Source of the DNA: an uncultured Erysipelotrichaceae bacterium
Lineage (GTDB): Bacteria > Bacillota_I > Bacilli_A > RFN20 > CAG-826
Assembly (NCBI GenBank): GCA_902791935.1
Contig: CADAXQ010000018.1
Span: forward strand, 1 to 38,953
Reading direction: 5' to 3'
DNA: 38,953 nt
In this document: in pieces, positions 8,480 to 16,025 of the stretch
Layout of the letters: every line of letters begins with the position of its first letter
Position numbering within the stretch: position 1 is the stretch's first letter
Position numbers and translations under genes: made by a program
The notes under the pieces: model-generated
The model's database searches: none
The model's input: only the letters and a program-made list of their open reading frames with translations
Told to the model about the DNA's origin: nothing

Positions 8480-8553
8480 GCATCCGTAGCCAAGCGGTAA
8501 GGCAAGTGACTGCAACTCACTAACCGGCGGTTCGATTCCACCCGGATGCTCCA
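8480..8553 (+). tRNA. tRNA-Cys (GCA)
   Basis: Acceptor GCATCCG (8480-8486) pairs with CGGATGC (8543-8549). The anticodon stem GTGAC/ACTCAC region encloses anticodon GCA, and the T-loop GGTTCGATTCC is standard. Discriminator T and CCA are encoded. The gene has its own promoter and terminator. Confidence 0.96.
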
Positions 8554-8569
8554 TTTTAAAAAAGCATAG

Positions 8570-8604
8570 GTTTGAAACCAAGAAGAATGGTTTCAAACTT
8601 TTTT
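8570..8604 (+). terminator. tRNA-Cys terminator
   Basis: GTTTGAAACCA (8570-8580) and TGGTTTCAAAC (8588-8598) form an 11-bp stem with a 7-nt loop, then six T. Confidence 0.93.
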
Positions 8605-8651
8605 ATTATATTTACATACAGTTAAAAAATATTGTTTAAAATAATAAAAGA

Positions 8652-9581
8652 ATGAAGTATCGGATTGTTTACGATCATTCGGTTAATATCTATTCTATTG
8701 GGGATTGCTACTACCGTAAAACATTAACTTTAGACGAAGCAAAAATAAGAGATTTTCATACTTTTGATACGCTAACATGTCCACTTTGTGGGAATCCGCT
8801 ATATTGTAGTGAGATCACAAGAACGCCTTCTTTTTATGGCTCCGACATCGATTTTAAGCCGCTGTTACGGAACCATTTAACGGACAATGAGACAGATCTG
8901 GATAGCTTAGTGACTGCTTGTAAGGGAGGCACTTTGCGCTATCAAAAATTAGCAAGCCATTTTTTATTCCATGAACGTCGTTTTCATGGCGTTATCACAA
9001 AAGGTAAGTATGGCTGTTGTGGTGGACTCTATGAGGCCGATAAAAAATATATCTATTTAAGACAGATCTCAGCGGAAAATCTTTATCACGAACTTGGCCG
9101 CGCTCTTAGAGACATGAATCAGGATTTATTCCCTGGTTTTGATCGAGCATTAAAGAAAGAATGCAAACAAGTTAATACGGTAAATCAAATGGCAGAATTT
9201 TTAGAAAATAAGACGAAACTGCTTGAAAAATATAATCTTTGGATGAGTTATGGGACGAACTGGGAACCGGGGAGTCAAAGTGACATAGCGTACCATGATT
9301 ATTTTGAAGATAAAATGTCTGCTGCTAGTCTTTTTCCGGAAACGCTAGATATATTTAAAGCGATTTCGAAAGGAACTTTTAAATGCTATACCAGCGGTAT
9401 CGGTCATGGAATTGGCTATTTTAAAAGGCCTCATATGACAGAAGAAGAATTTTTCTCCCATTTTCTTTCCTTACATGCCGTCGATGATGAGTTGCAACTG
9501 GATATCCTTTCAAAAGCATTTCCGAAATCATTCCGCGAATATGATTTGCTGATCGACAAATTAAATGAAAGATATCCATGA
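8652..9581 (+). CDS. Uncharacterised 309-aa protein, AT-rich orphan
   Basis: I do not recognise this protein. It is soluble, without signal peptide or membrane segment. A CPLCG pair (C43, C46) and a CC pair near residues 122-123 could bind zinc. HELGR starts at H146, and an acidic HDYFED stretch follows about 70 residues later. This recalls zinc-protease motifs, but the second histidine is missing, so the link is weak. Base composition and codon use are richer in A/T than in the pot genes. The gene lies alone between tRNA-Cys and tRNA-Arg, bounded by terminators, as expected for acquired DNA. No Shine-Dalgarno is visible; TAAAAT lies 9 nt before the ATG. Confidence 0.75.
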   Translation: MKYRIVYDHSVNIYSIGDCYYRKTLTLDEAKIRDFHTFDTLTCPLCGNPLYCSEITRTPSFYGSDIDFKPLLRNHLTDNETDLDSLVTACKGGTLRYQKLASHFLFHERRFHGVITKGKYGCCGGLYEADKKYIYLRQISAENLYHELGRALRDMNQDLFPGFDRALKKECKQVNTVNQMAEFLENKTKLLEKYNLWMSYGTNWEPGSQSDIAYHDYFEDKMSAASLFPETLDIFKAISKGTFKCYTSGIGHGIGYFKRPHMTEEEFFSHFLSLHAVDDELQLDILSKAFPKSFREYDLLIDKLNERYP

Positions 9582-9633
9582 GGGTTGACGATTGGCTTTG
9601 CCGATTCAGGATGAAATTACGTTGAAAGAAGTA

Positions 9634-9658
9634 CCTTCTATTGGTAGAAGGCTTTTTT
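9634..9658 (+). terminator. Terminator after orphan gene
   Basis: CCTTCTA (9634-9640) pairs with TAGAAGG (9645-9651) around TTGG, followed by C and six T. Confidence 0.8.
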
Positions 9659-9710
9659 CCTTAAAAAATCCTTAACGTCATGAATCAGGCCAACTTTTAA
9701 CGAAAATGAC

Positions 9711-9739
9711 TTGTCAACCATCAGGGAGAAGATTATAGT
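9711..9739 (+). promoter_or_regulatory. Promoter of tRNA-Arg/tRNA-Pro pair
   Basis: TTGTCA (9711-9716), 17-nt spacer, TATAGT (9734-9739). The first tRNA begins 28 nt after the -10. Confidence 0.75.
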
Positions 9740-9766
9740 AATTGAGCGCTGAAAAGCGTCTAGGGT

Positions 9767-9843
9767 GCGCCAGTAGCTCAGCTGGATAGAGTAACAGACT
9801 ACGAATCTGTGGGTCACGAGTTCGAATCTTGTCTGGCGCGCCA
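9767..9843 (+). tRNA. tRNA-Arg (ACG)
   Basis: Acceptor GCGCCAG (9767-9773) pairs with CTGGCGC (9833-9839). The anticodon arm CAGAC-TACGAAT-CTG carries ACG, read as ICG after A-to-I editing by TadA. Discriminator G and CCA are encoded. It is the first of two tRNAs 4 nt apart. Confidence 0.95.
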
Positions 9844-9847
9844 TTCT

Positions 9848-9925
9848 CGGGATGTAGCGCAGCTTGGTTACCGCGTCTGCTTTGGGAGCAGAAGATCACC
9901 GGTTCGAATCCGGTCATCCCGACCA
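9848..9925 (+). tRNA. tRNA-Pro (TGG)
   Basis: Acceptor CGGGATG (9848-9854) pairs with CATCCCG (9915-9921). Anticodon stem TCTGC/GCAGA encloses the loop TTTGGGA with anticodon TGG. Discriminator A and CCA are encoded. Cotranscribed with tRNA-Arg. Confidence 0.95.
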
Positions 9926-9941
9926 GCATAAACCGAATATC

Positions 9942-9967
9942 AGCTCTGATATGTCAGAGCTTTTTTT
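9942..9967. terminator. Terminator of tRNA pair, close to TetR gene end
   Basis: AGCTCTGA (9942-9949) and TCAGAGCT (9954-9961) enclose TATG and are followed by seven T. It ends 10 nt from the stop of the convergent regulator gene. Confidence 0.92.
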
Positions 9968-9977
9968 CATGCCTAGA

Positions 9978-10535
9978 TCAGGAACGGGTGAAGAGATTTA
10001 AGATTCCTTCTGTCCATTCTTCAGGGGTTTGCTTTGACGTGGTGACCGACGCGTGTAACGATTCAACCAATGTGCCTAAAATTGCCGAAGACAAGACTTC
10101 TTCGGGGACATTTTGATGTTTCTTTTCAGCGGCGGGCAATAACGCCATGGCTAATGGCCTTGCTTCTCCTCTAAGCGAAGCATCAAATTCATGGGATGCA
10201 CTAGAAGATAAAATCGCGGCGATCAGTTCCTTCTCTTCCTGAAAGTGGCAGAAGAGGTGCGTTAACATGTGTTCGTAGTCAAACGCCAACGAATGAGAGA
10301 AGTCATGGTGTGCTTCAGGCTTCAAAGAGGCAGAAAACACATGATGAAATATCGCATGGCAGACGTTTTGCAGGACGTCATCCTTGCTTTTAAAGTGTGC
10401 ATAGAATGTGCTTCGCGAGACGCCGCTCGTACGAATCAGATCGCTGATCGTGATATCGGCATAGTCTTTTTGCTTGATTAACGTTTGTAACGCATCGTGG
10501 ATGGCGTGGATAGATTTTTCTTCTTTGCGGTTCAT
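9978..10535 (-). CDS. TetR/AcrR-family transcriptional regulator
   Basis: This 185-residue regulator has an N-terminal TetR helix-turn-helix: ITISDLIRTSGVSRSTFYAHFKSKDDVL (about residues 28-55). The ligand-binding half is divergent, as usual. It is transcribed away from the ABC importer operon starting at 10661, and the 125-bp gap holds nested inverted repeats (10582-10636). It therefore probably represses the importer and/or itself. The effector cannot be told from sequence. No clear ribosome site precedes the ATG. Confidence 0.9.
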   Translation of the reverse strand: MNRKEEKSIHAIHDALQTLIKQKDYADITISDLIRTSGVSRSTFYAHFKSKDDVLQNVCHAIFHHVFSASLKPEAHHDFSHSLAFDYEHMLTHLFCHFQEEKELIAAILSSSASHEFDASLRGEARPLAMALLPAAEKKHQNVPEEVLSSAILGTLVESLHASVTTSKQTPEEWTEGILNLFTRS

Positions 10536-10581
10536 AGAGATAGGCTCACTTTTTTAAGATATCAAACTTTATGTTCGATTT

Positions 10582-10636
10582 CTAGATAAGATAACGAACA
10601 AAATGTTCTATTTTGTTTGTTTTCTTTGCTATCTAG
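10582..10636. promoter_or_regulatory. Nested inverted repeats, likely TetR operator
   Basis: The inner repeat has 12-nt arms AACGAACAAAAT (10593-10604) and ATTTTGTTTGTT (10610-10621) with one mismatch and a 5-nt centre. Outer arms CTAGATA (10582-10588) and TATCTAG (10630-10636) are almost co-centred. The right outer arm falls between the -35 and -10 of the importer promoter. Assigning it to the adjacent TetR protein is inference. Confidence 0.6.
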
Positions 10637-10654
10637 CCTAAGTTTTGTTAGAGT
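10626..10654 (+). promoter_or_regulatory. Promoter of ABC importer operon, leaderless type
   Basis: TTGCTA (10626-10631), 17-nt spacer, TAGAGT (10649-10654); the ATG at 10661 is 6 nt after the -10. No ribosome site is present. Confidence 0.55.
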
Positions 10655-10660
10655 TATGGC

Positions 10661-11722
10661 ATGCGTCAAAGAAGCGAAATTTTTGAAAGCCGCAAAGCGG
10701 CACATATCGCCTTGTGGATTTTGTTGGCCTTAGTTGTGATCGCCTTCTTTGGCTCATTCTTTGTTGGTTATGCCGGTCTTTCGTTTACGGAAGTCATTAC
10801 AGGTCTCTTTCAAAAGAGTAATGACTCCGTCAATCGCATTATGTTGCGGTTACGCTTACCCCGTACGTTGGCGGCTTTTTTGATCGGTGGCGGCTTAGGT
10901 TTAGCAGGGTTAATGATGCAGACGGCCTTAGAAAATCCGATGGCTTCTCCTGTGACCTTAGGGGTCAGCAATGCCGCTACATTCGGGGCTAATCTTTTCT
11001 TGCTCATTTTTTATGGCACCAGTGCGCTCGGCTTTTCCCGCGTGGCATCGCAACCATTGGCGTTGGCTGGTTTTGCGTTCTTATTTGCTTTGCTTTCGAT
11101 CGGGCTATCCCTATGGTTATCCAGTTTCCACCGCTTTGAACCTACCACGGTGGTCTTGGTTGGCATTGCCATGGCTTCCTTCTTTCAAGCGTTAACTACC
11201 ATTTGTCAATTCTTGGCCGAAGACAATACGTTAAGTGCCTTAGTCGGTTGGTCCTTTGGAAACCTTGAGCGCTTGAATTTGACGGAAAATGGCATATTAG
11301 CTGCCGCGATTCTTCCCTGTTTGTTACTCTTTTGGTTTGGTTCTTCACATTATGACGCCTTACTTTGCGGGGAAGATTTTGCCCGCAGCGTTGGCGTCAA
11401 AGTCCCGGCATTACGGATGGTGACATTGCTTCTTGCTTCCTTAATTGCCGCCTTGGCCGTCTCTTTCTGTGGCATCATCGGCTTTGTCGGTATCGTTGCG
11501 CCCCATCTTTGGAAGCGGTTCTTTGGTTACCGCCACAGAACGTTAATTCCGGGTAGCTTCTTACTGGGTGCGTTATTGCTATTGATTTGCGATATGTTGA
11601 CGCGGTGCATTGGCAGGGCCGCGAACTTGCCAGTCGGCGCGATTACGGCTCTTTTTGGTGCACCGGCATTCTTATTGCTTTTCTTAGTGGGGAAGAGAGG
11701 GAATCACTATGTTATCCGTTAA
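10661..11722 (+). CDS. FecCD-family ABC importer permease
   Basis: This integral membrane subunit has 353 residues and about ten hydrophobic helices. It carries the FecCD/BtuC signature RLPRTLAAFLIGGGLGLAGLMMQ followed by NPMASPVTLGVSNAA, and GIVAPHLWKRFFG near the end. Such permeases import siderophore-iron, heme or corrinoids; the sequence does not fix which. Two copies would form the homodimeric channel since only one permease gene is present. It overlaps the ATPase gene by 14 nt. Transcription probably starts at the ATG itself, under the TetR operator. Confidence 0.92.
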   Translation: MRQRSEIFESRKAAHIALWILLALVVIAFFGSFFVGYAGLSFTEVITGLFQKSNDSVNRIMLRLRLPRTLAAFLIGGGLGLAGLMMQTALENPMASPVTLGVSNAATFGANLFLLIFYGTSALGFSRVASQPLALAGFAFLFALLSIGLSLWLSSFHRFEPTTVVLVGIAMASFFQALTTICQFLAEDNTLSALVGWSFGNLERLNLTENGILAAAILPCLLLFWFGSSHYDALLCGEDFARSVGVKVPALRMVTLLLASLIAALAVSFCGIIGFVGIVAPHLWKRFFGYRHRTLIPGSFLLGALLLLICDMLTRCIGRAANLPVGAITALFGAPAFLLLFLVGKRGNHYVIR

Positions 11723-12476
11723 GCATCTCTCCGCTTCCTATACGAAGAAGGGACCATTCGTCATTGAAGATGTCTCTTTGGAATTAAACGATGGCCAAAT
11801 CGGGGTCCTTCTTGGCCCAAATGGCGTGGGCAAAAGCACGTTTTTAAAGGTTTTGGCTGGTTTATTGAAGCCAAAAGAAGGGTCTATTACCTATCAAGAT
11901 AAAGACCTATTACATTGGACAACACGTGATCGTTATCAACAAATCGCGTATTTGCCACAAAATCTTTCGTTCCCCGCTCTTTCTACGGAAGAAGTCGTAT
12001 TGCTTGGACGTATCCCTTATTATGGCGCCTTAGCGAGAGAAGAAGACTTAATAGCGGTAGAACAAATCTTAAAAAAGATGAATTTATGGGACTTACGGGG
12101 TCGTTTAGCCACGGAATTAAGTGGCGGGGAAGCCAGAATGCTCGGCTTAGCACGTGCTTTGGCAGGCGATCCGAAACTGTTGTTGCTCGATGAACCTACC
12201 GCCAATTTGGATTTGGCCCGTAAGGTTGAATTCTTGCGTTTTGTGCGAGCTCTGGCTAAAGAGGAAGGCCGCAGTGTGATGGTTTCGTTACACGATTTAA
12301 ACGAAGCTTCTTTGCTAGGAGATGTCTTTTACTGGATGAAGGACGGCACATTACTCGCGAAAGGCGGCAAGGAAACCTTGAACGAGACAGAAATTCTTGC
12401 CACGTACGGCGTGAAACTAAAACAAGTCGATGGAAAAGATCACCCATCTTTCATTTATAAGGAGGAAGAAAAATGA
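11709..12476 (+). CDS. ABC importer ATP-binding protein (FecE/BtuD type)
   Basis: This 255-residue ATPase has Walker A GPNGVGKST, signature LSGGE, Walker B LLLDEPTANLD and the switch histidine in SLHDLNEA. It is the partner of the FecCD permease immediately upstream. GAGAGGG inside the preceding gene provides a ribosome site 7 nt before the ATG. Its stop overlaps the binding-protein start as ATGA. Confidence 0.93.
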   Translation: MLSVKHLSASYTKKGPFVIEDVSLELNDGQIGVLLGPNGVGKSTFLKVLAGLLKPKEGSITYQDKDLLHWTTRDRYQQIAYLPQNLSFPALSTEEVVLLGRIPYYGALAREEDLIAVEQILKKMNLWDLRGRLATELSGGEARMLGLARALAGDPKLLLLDEPTANLDLARKVEFLRFVRALAKEEGRSVMVSLHDLNEASLLGDVFYWMKDGTLLAKGGKETLNETEILATYGVKLKQVDGKDHPSFIYKEEEK

Positions 12477-13657
12477 AAAAACAAGCGATCTTAGTGCTGG
12501 GCTTAGCGACTTTTGCTTTGGTGGCCTGCGGGGAAAATACACCTGCTTCTACGAATGCTACGCATACTACCATCACTGTAACAGATGGGATTGGAAGAAC
12601 GTTAAATGTCACCCCGGGTTCTTACAAAAAGATTGCCTGTGTCGGCGCAGGTGCGTTACGGACCTATAGCTATATCGGCGATTTGGACTTGCTTTGCGGT
12701 GTGGAAGACATTGATAATCCTGCCGCGCGGACTTCTAGCTCGCCTTTCGGCGGTGTTGGTCGTCCTTATTACGATGCGTTCCAAGAGAAGTTCCGTGGCC
12801 TTCCTTTCGCAGGTAAAGGTGGCCCGATGGGCATGCAAGCCGGGGTGCCTTTAACTGAATTGACGGCGTTACAACCCGATTTGATCGTCAGCGATTATGA
12901 AACGGCCGATGATGCCGTGAAGATGGAAGAAGCGACGGGCGCCGTCGTCTTTACTGTCAAGTTTGGACCACAAGCCATCTTCGATAGCAAGACAAAAGCA
13001 GTCTACCGGGCATTAGGGCAAGTGTTAGACCGCAATGAACGCGCAGAAGAATTATTGAATTACGTGAGCGCTTGCGAAACAGAGCTTGCCACGTTAACAA
13101 AGACGGCGACGGATCCTGTGACTGCTTATGTGGCTGGCGTGGGGAACTGGGGTCAGAAAGATTATTTGGCAACGCATACCAAATATCCGTCTTTTGTCAA
13201 GGCGGGCGTCCATAACGTCGTTGAAGGAGAAAGTTTAATTACAGGACAAGGCCAAATCGATATCTCTTCCGAAGCCTGGGCCACGTTAGGGCCGAAGATG
13301 GAAAAACTCTATTTCGATGCCGCTGGCATTAAGAAAACCTTGGCGGAATATCAAAATGACAAAACCATCTTTAACGGCGTAAAAGCGGTGCAGGATGGCG
13401 AAGTCTATGTGCTATTGCCCTATAACGCTTATTACACGAATATGGAATTTGCGTTGATCGATACTTATTACATTTTTAAGACCGCTTACCCAGAAGCCAG
13501 CGTTTCCTTTGATTTCGAAGCCAAAGAAAAAGAGATTTATCAAAAGTTCTTAGGCAAAGACATGACAGAAGTAGAAGCGAACATGCCTGGTAACTATGGA
13601 GGATTACAGAAAGTCAGCAACTGGACGGACTGGCTCGATGCTAAACTAGCCGCATGA
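12473..13657 (+). CDS. ABC importer substrate-binding lipoprotein
   Basis: This 394-residue protein has a lipoprotein signal with LVAC (Cys19) and belongs to the cluster of helical-backbone (FecB/BtuF-type) binding proteins: TDGIGRTLNV, then LTALQPDLIV and a C-terminal lobe with VYVLLPYNAYYTNMEFAL. It would capture a metal chelate or corrinoid outside the membrane. The preceding AAGGAGG-like box is strong. It overlaps both neighbours by 4 nt, so the four genes form one coupled operon. Confidence 0.9.
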   Translation: MKKQAILVLGLATFALVACGENTPASTNATHTTITVTDGIGRTLNVTPGSYKKIACVGAGALRTYSYIGDLDLLCGVEDIDNPAARTSSSPFGGVGRPYYDAFQEKFRGLPFAGKGGPMGMQAGVPLTELTALQPDLIVSDYETADDAVKMEEATGAVVFTVKFGPQAIFDSKTKAVYRALGQVLDRNERAEELLNYVSACETELATLTKTATDPVTAYVAGVGNWGQKDYLATHTKYPSFVKAGVHNVVEGESLITGQGQIDISSEAWATLGPKMEKLYFDAAGIKKTLAEYQNDKTIFNGVKAVQDGEVYVLLPYNAYYTNMEFALIDTYYIFKTAYPEASVSFDFEAKEKEIYQKFLGKDMTEVEANMPGNYGGLQKVSNWTDWLDAKLAA

Positions 13658-14235
13658 GTTTGATTTCTTCTTACTTTGATTCGATTGCTGGGGAATGGGA
13701 TTCGTGGGAACTTCCCCATAGTCAGGAAAAACGGAAAGCACTCGTTCATTCTCTTTCATTACGGAAAGGGGACAAGGTGCTTGACGTGGCCTGTGGGACG
13801 GGCACGTTGACCGAGCTTCTTGCCCAAGAGGTGAACGCACCGGTTTTGGGCATCGATATCAGTGAGAGGATGATTGAAAAAGCAAAGGAAAACCATTCAA
13901 AAAACCCCATGGTTTCCTTTGTGGCTCAAGATTTCTATACGTTTGAAGGGGAAGGCTACGACGCAGTTATCTTATTCAATGCTTATCCACATTTCTTAGA
14001 TGTCGTTCGACTGGGAAAAGCGGCTTTCCATGCCTTAAAACGCGGCGGAATTTGGTGCATTTTGCTCGATGAAGGCCGTAACGAACTCCAAAGTTATGCG
14101 GCACACCGCGATCCGACACTCAGCCGCGACATTGCCTCCCCTTTGGAAGAAGCGCTTTTCTATCACGATGACTTCGATGTTATCGAAGCAAAGGAAGATT
14201 GCCATTCTTATCGGTTGATTCTTCGTAAAAAATAA
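13654..14235 (+). CDS. Class I SAM-dependent methyltransferase
   Basis: This 193-residue cytoplasmic protein has the SAM-binding motif I VLDVACGTGTLTELL and the acidic residue of motif II in GIDISERMIEKAK. Motif IV-like AVILFNAYPH follows. Its ATG overlaps the stop of the binding protein (ATGA), making it the fourth gene of the importer operon. This placement suggests it modifies or processes the imported chelate or cofactor, but the substrate is unknown. An incomplete hairpin (TTCTTCG...CGAAGAA, 14219-14242) follows. Confidence 0.85.
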   Translation: MSLISSYFDSIAGEWDSWELPHSQEKRKALVHSLSLRKGDKVLDVACGTGTLTELLAQEVNAPVLGIDISERMIEKAKENHSKNPMVSFVAQDFYTFEGEGYDAVILFNAYPHFLDVVRLGKAAFHALKRGGIWCILLDEGRNELQSYAAHRDPTLSRDIASPLEEALFYHDDFDVIEAKEDCHSYRLILRKK

Positions 14236-14246
14236 CGAAGAACGCC

Positions 14247-14252
14247 TATAAT
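14247..14252 (+). promoter_or_regulatory. -10 element of cobB, leaderless type
   Basis: A perfect TATAAT lies exactly 7 nt before the cobB ATG at 14260, so the transcript would begin at the A of the start codon. No clear -35 was found. Confidence 0.5.
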
Positions 14253-14259
14253 AAAAGGC

Positions 14260-14982
14260 ATGGAACTAGAAACCGTTCGTCACGAGATTCAAGAAGCCAA
14301 ACGGCTGGTGTTTTTAGGGGGTGCTGGGGTGTCTACGGCCTCAGGTATCCCGGATTTTCGTTCTCCAAAAGGGCTTTATCAAGTCCGAAGCAAGTATGGA
14401 GAACCTTATGAGGTCATGTTATCTCATTCGTATTTTGAAGCACACCCCGATACGTTCTATGACTTTTATTGGTCCACGATGGTCTATCGGAACGCCAAAC
14501 CGAATCGCGCGCATTTAGCTTTGGCGAACTATGAAGCCAAAGGGCATTATGTGGCCATCTTGACCCAGAACATTGATGGATTACACCAAAAAGCGGGTTC
14601 GAAACGAGTCTATGAATTACATGGCTCCACCCAACGTTACCATTGCGTCGAATGCGGCGCCCATTATTCGTTAGAGGAATTAACACCGATCGGAGTGCCG
14701 CATTGTCGGAATTGCGGCGGGATCTTAAAACCCGATGTGGTGCTTTATGAAGAGCCGTTAGACGAAGATTGCTTAGAAGGGGCGGTCAATGAGATGCGTT
14801 TCGCGAATTTCTTAATTGTCGGCGGGACATCGTTAAATGTGTATCCCGCTGCTGCGCTTCCCGAATATATGCTCGGGGGCAAGAAATTATTGATTAACCT
14901 TGAACCGACCCCGTTAGACCGTTATTTTGACTACGTCTGGCATGAAGATATTGGGACGGCATTGGAGAAATTACTCGGATGA
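14260..14982 (+). CDS. cobB: Sir2-family NAD-dependent protein deacylase
   Basis: This 240-residue sirtuin removes acyl groups from lysines using NAD. The motifs are complete: GGAGVSTASGIPDFRS (20-35), TQNIDGLH (102-109), catalytic H121 in ELHGS, zinc cysteines C129/C132 and C149/C152, and GTSLNVYPAA near the C-terminus. It has no ribosome site; a TATAAT sits 7 nt upstream, predicting a leaderless mRNA. It overlaps the next gene as ATGA. Confidence 0.95.
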   Translation: MELETVRHEIQEAKRLVFLGGAGVSTASGIPDFRSPKGLYQVRSKYGEPYEVMLSHSYFEAHPDTFYDFYWSTMVYRNAKPNRAHLALANYEAKGHYVAILTQNIDGLHQKAGSKRVYELHGSTQRYHCVECGAHYSLEELTPIGVPHCRNCGGILKPDVVLYEEPLDEDCLEGAVNEMRFANFLIVGGTSLNVYPAAALPEYMLGGKKLLINLEPTPLDRYFDYVWHEDIGTALEKLLG

Positions 14983-15584
14983 GCCACCCGTTTCGTCATT
15001 TTGCATTGGTGGTGAGACATCGTCACCGCGTCATTCGTAACGCCAGTCATTTCGGCATCTTTTTCTTGTCGTTACGGCATGATTTATCGAAATATGGCCC
15101 GAAAGAGTTTTGGCCGTCCGCGCGTTATTATGCGGGCGATCATTCTCCCGTTTATGAAGAACGGATGCATTCCGAAGGCTTTTACTCGATGATCACGTTG
15201 CATCACACGAAACACAATCCCCATCATTGGGAATACTGGGTCGAGTTTGGACAGGGAAGCTTGCTCGCGAAAGCTATGCCTTGGAAATATGCGATGGAAT
15301 ATGTGGCCGATGTGCTTAGCGCATCGTATACCTATGACCCGAAATCGTTTAAGCCTTCCTCGGCCTATGACTATTTTTCGTATTACCATCATCGCTATTT
15401 CATCGCGAAAGCCACCGATGCGTTTTTGCTTTGGTGTTTTGCCACGTACCGTGACCAAGGATGGAAGGGATTAAAACCGCGCCTCACCAAAGCAAAATAC
15501 CAAACATTGTTAAAAATGTATGGTACCGTTACCTCTTTCCAGACGGAGCACTCGGATTCATCTTTGTCCCATACGGAAAAGTAG
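14979..15584 (+). CDS. DUF5662-family protein
   Basis: This 201-residue soluble protein is rich in His, Tyr and Trp. The pattern HDLSKYGPKEFWPSARYY, then HHTKHNPHHWEYWV, then YVADVLSAS resembles the DUF5662 family, whose conserved His/Asp residues suggest an HD-like metal site. Its activity is unknown. It is translationally coupled to the sirtuin (ATGA overlap), which hints at a shared process. The C-terminal ~20 residues look unstructured. Confidence 0.75.
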   Translation: MSHPFRHFALVVRHRHRVIRNASHFGIFFLSLRHDLSKYGPKEFWPSARYYAGDHSPVYEERMHSEGFYSMITLHHTKHNPHHWEYWVEFGQGSLLAKAMPWKYAMEYVADVLSASYTYDPKSFKPSSAYDYFSYYHHRYFIAKATDAFLLWCFATYRDQGWKGLKPRLTKAKYQTLLKMYGTVTSFQTEHSDSSLSHTEK

Positions 15585-15592
15585 AGTAATAT
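15564..15592 (+). promoter_or_regulatory. Promoter of K+ uptake operon, leaderless type
   Basis: TTGTCC (15564-15569), 17-nt spacer, TAATAT (15587-15592). The ATG at 15600 is 7 nt downstream. It lies partly within the end of the preceding gene. Confidence 0.6.
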
Positions 15593-15599
15593 TAGGAAC

Positions 15600-16025
15600 A
15601 TGGCAGCGCGGAATAAAATTTTAATCATCGGGATTGGCCGTTTGGGCGCGATGTTAGCGAACCGGGCGAGTCAACGGGGTGAGAATGTCATTGTAGTGGA
15701 CCCCCAAGAAACGGCGTTTGAACGCTTAGACGATACGTTCACAGGATTTAAAATCACCGGAGACGCGACCGATATTCGAACGCTTGAATCCGATTGCTAT
15801 ATCACGAGCGTTTATGAAGTTATCATTACGACCGGTGACGACAATACCAATCTTTTCTTGGCCCATCTTTGCGCCAAGATTTATGGTGTGCCACAGGTTT
15901 TCGTCCGTTTTGACGATCCCGACAAATCCGTTTTGATTTCAGGCATTCCTTCCATCCAAGCCATTTATCCTTCGGATTTATCGGCAAAACGGTTCATTGC
16001 GTTAGAAGCAGAGGGGGAGAAGTGA
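15600..16025 (+). CDS. RCK/TrkA-N subunit of K+ uptake system (first)
   Basis: This 141-residue protein is a single Rossmann-type RCK domain: ILIIGIGRLGAMLANRASQRGENVIVVD with the GxGxxG nucleotide motif and the following acidic residue. It lacks the RCK_C domain that completes KtrA/TrkA proteins. It gates the adjacent TrkH-type channel in response to nucleotides or second messengers. The stop overlaps the next start by one base (TGATG). The start seems leaderless. Confidence 0.88.
   Translation: MAARNKILIIGIGRLGAMLANRASQRGENVIVVDPQETAFERLDDTFTGFKITGDATDIRTLESDCYITSVYEVIITTGDDNTNLFLAHLCAKIYGVPQVFVRFDDPDKSVLISGIPSIQAIYPSDLSAKRFIALEAEGEK

Noticed and set aside
8652..9581. Zinc metalloprotease assignment from HELGR
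   Set aside because: The second histidine of HExxH is absent and no other protease motif is visible.
14219..14242. Terminator after the methyltransferase gene
   Set aside because: TTCTTCG/CGAAGAA can pair but no T-run follows; it overlaps the cobB promoter region instead.
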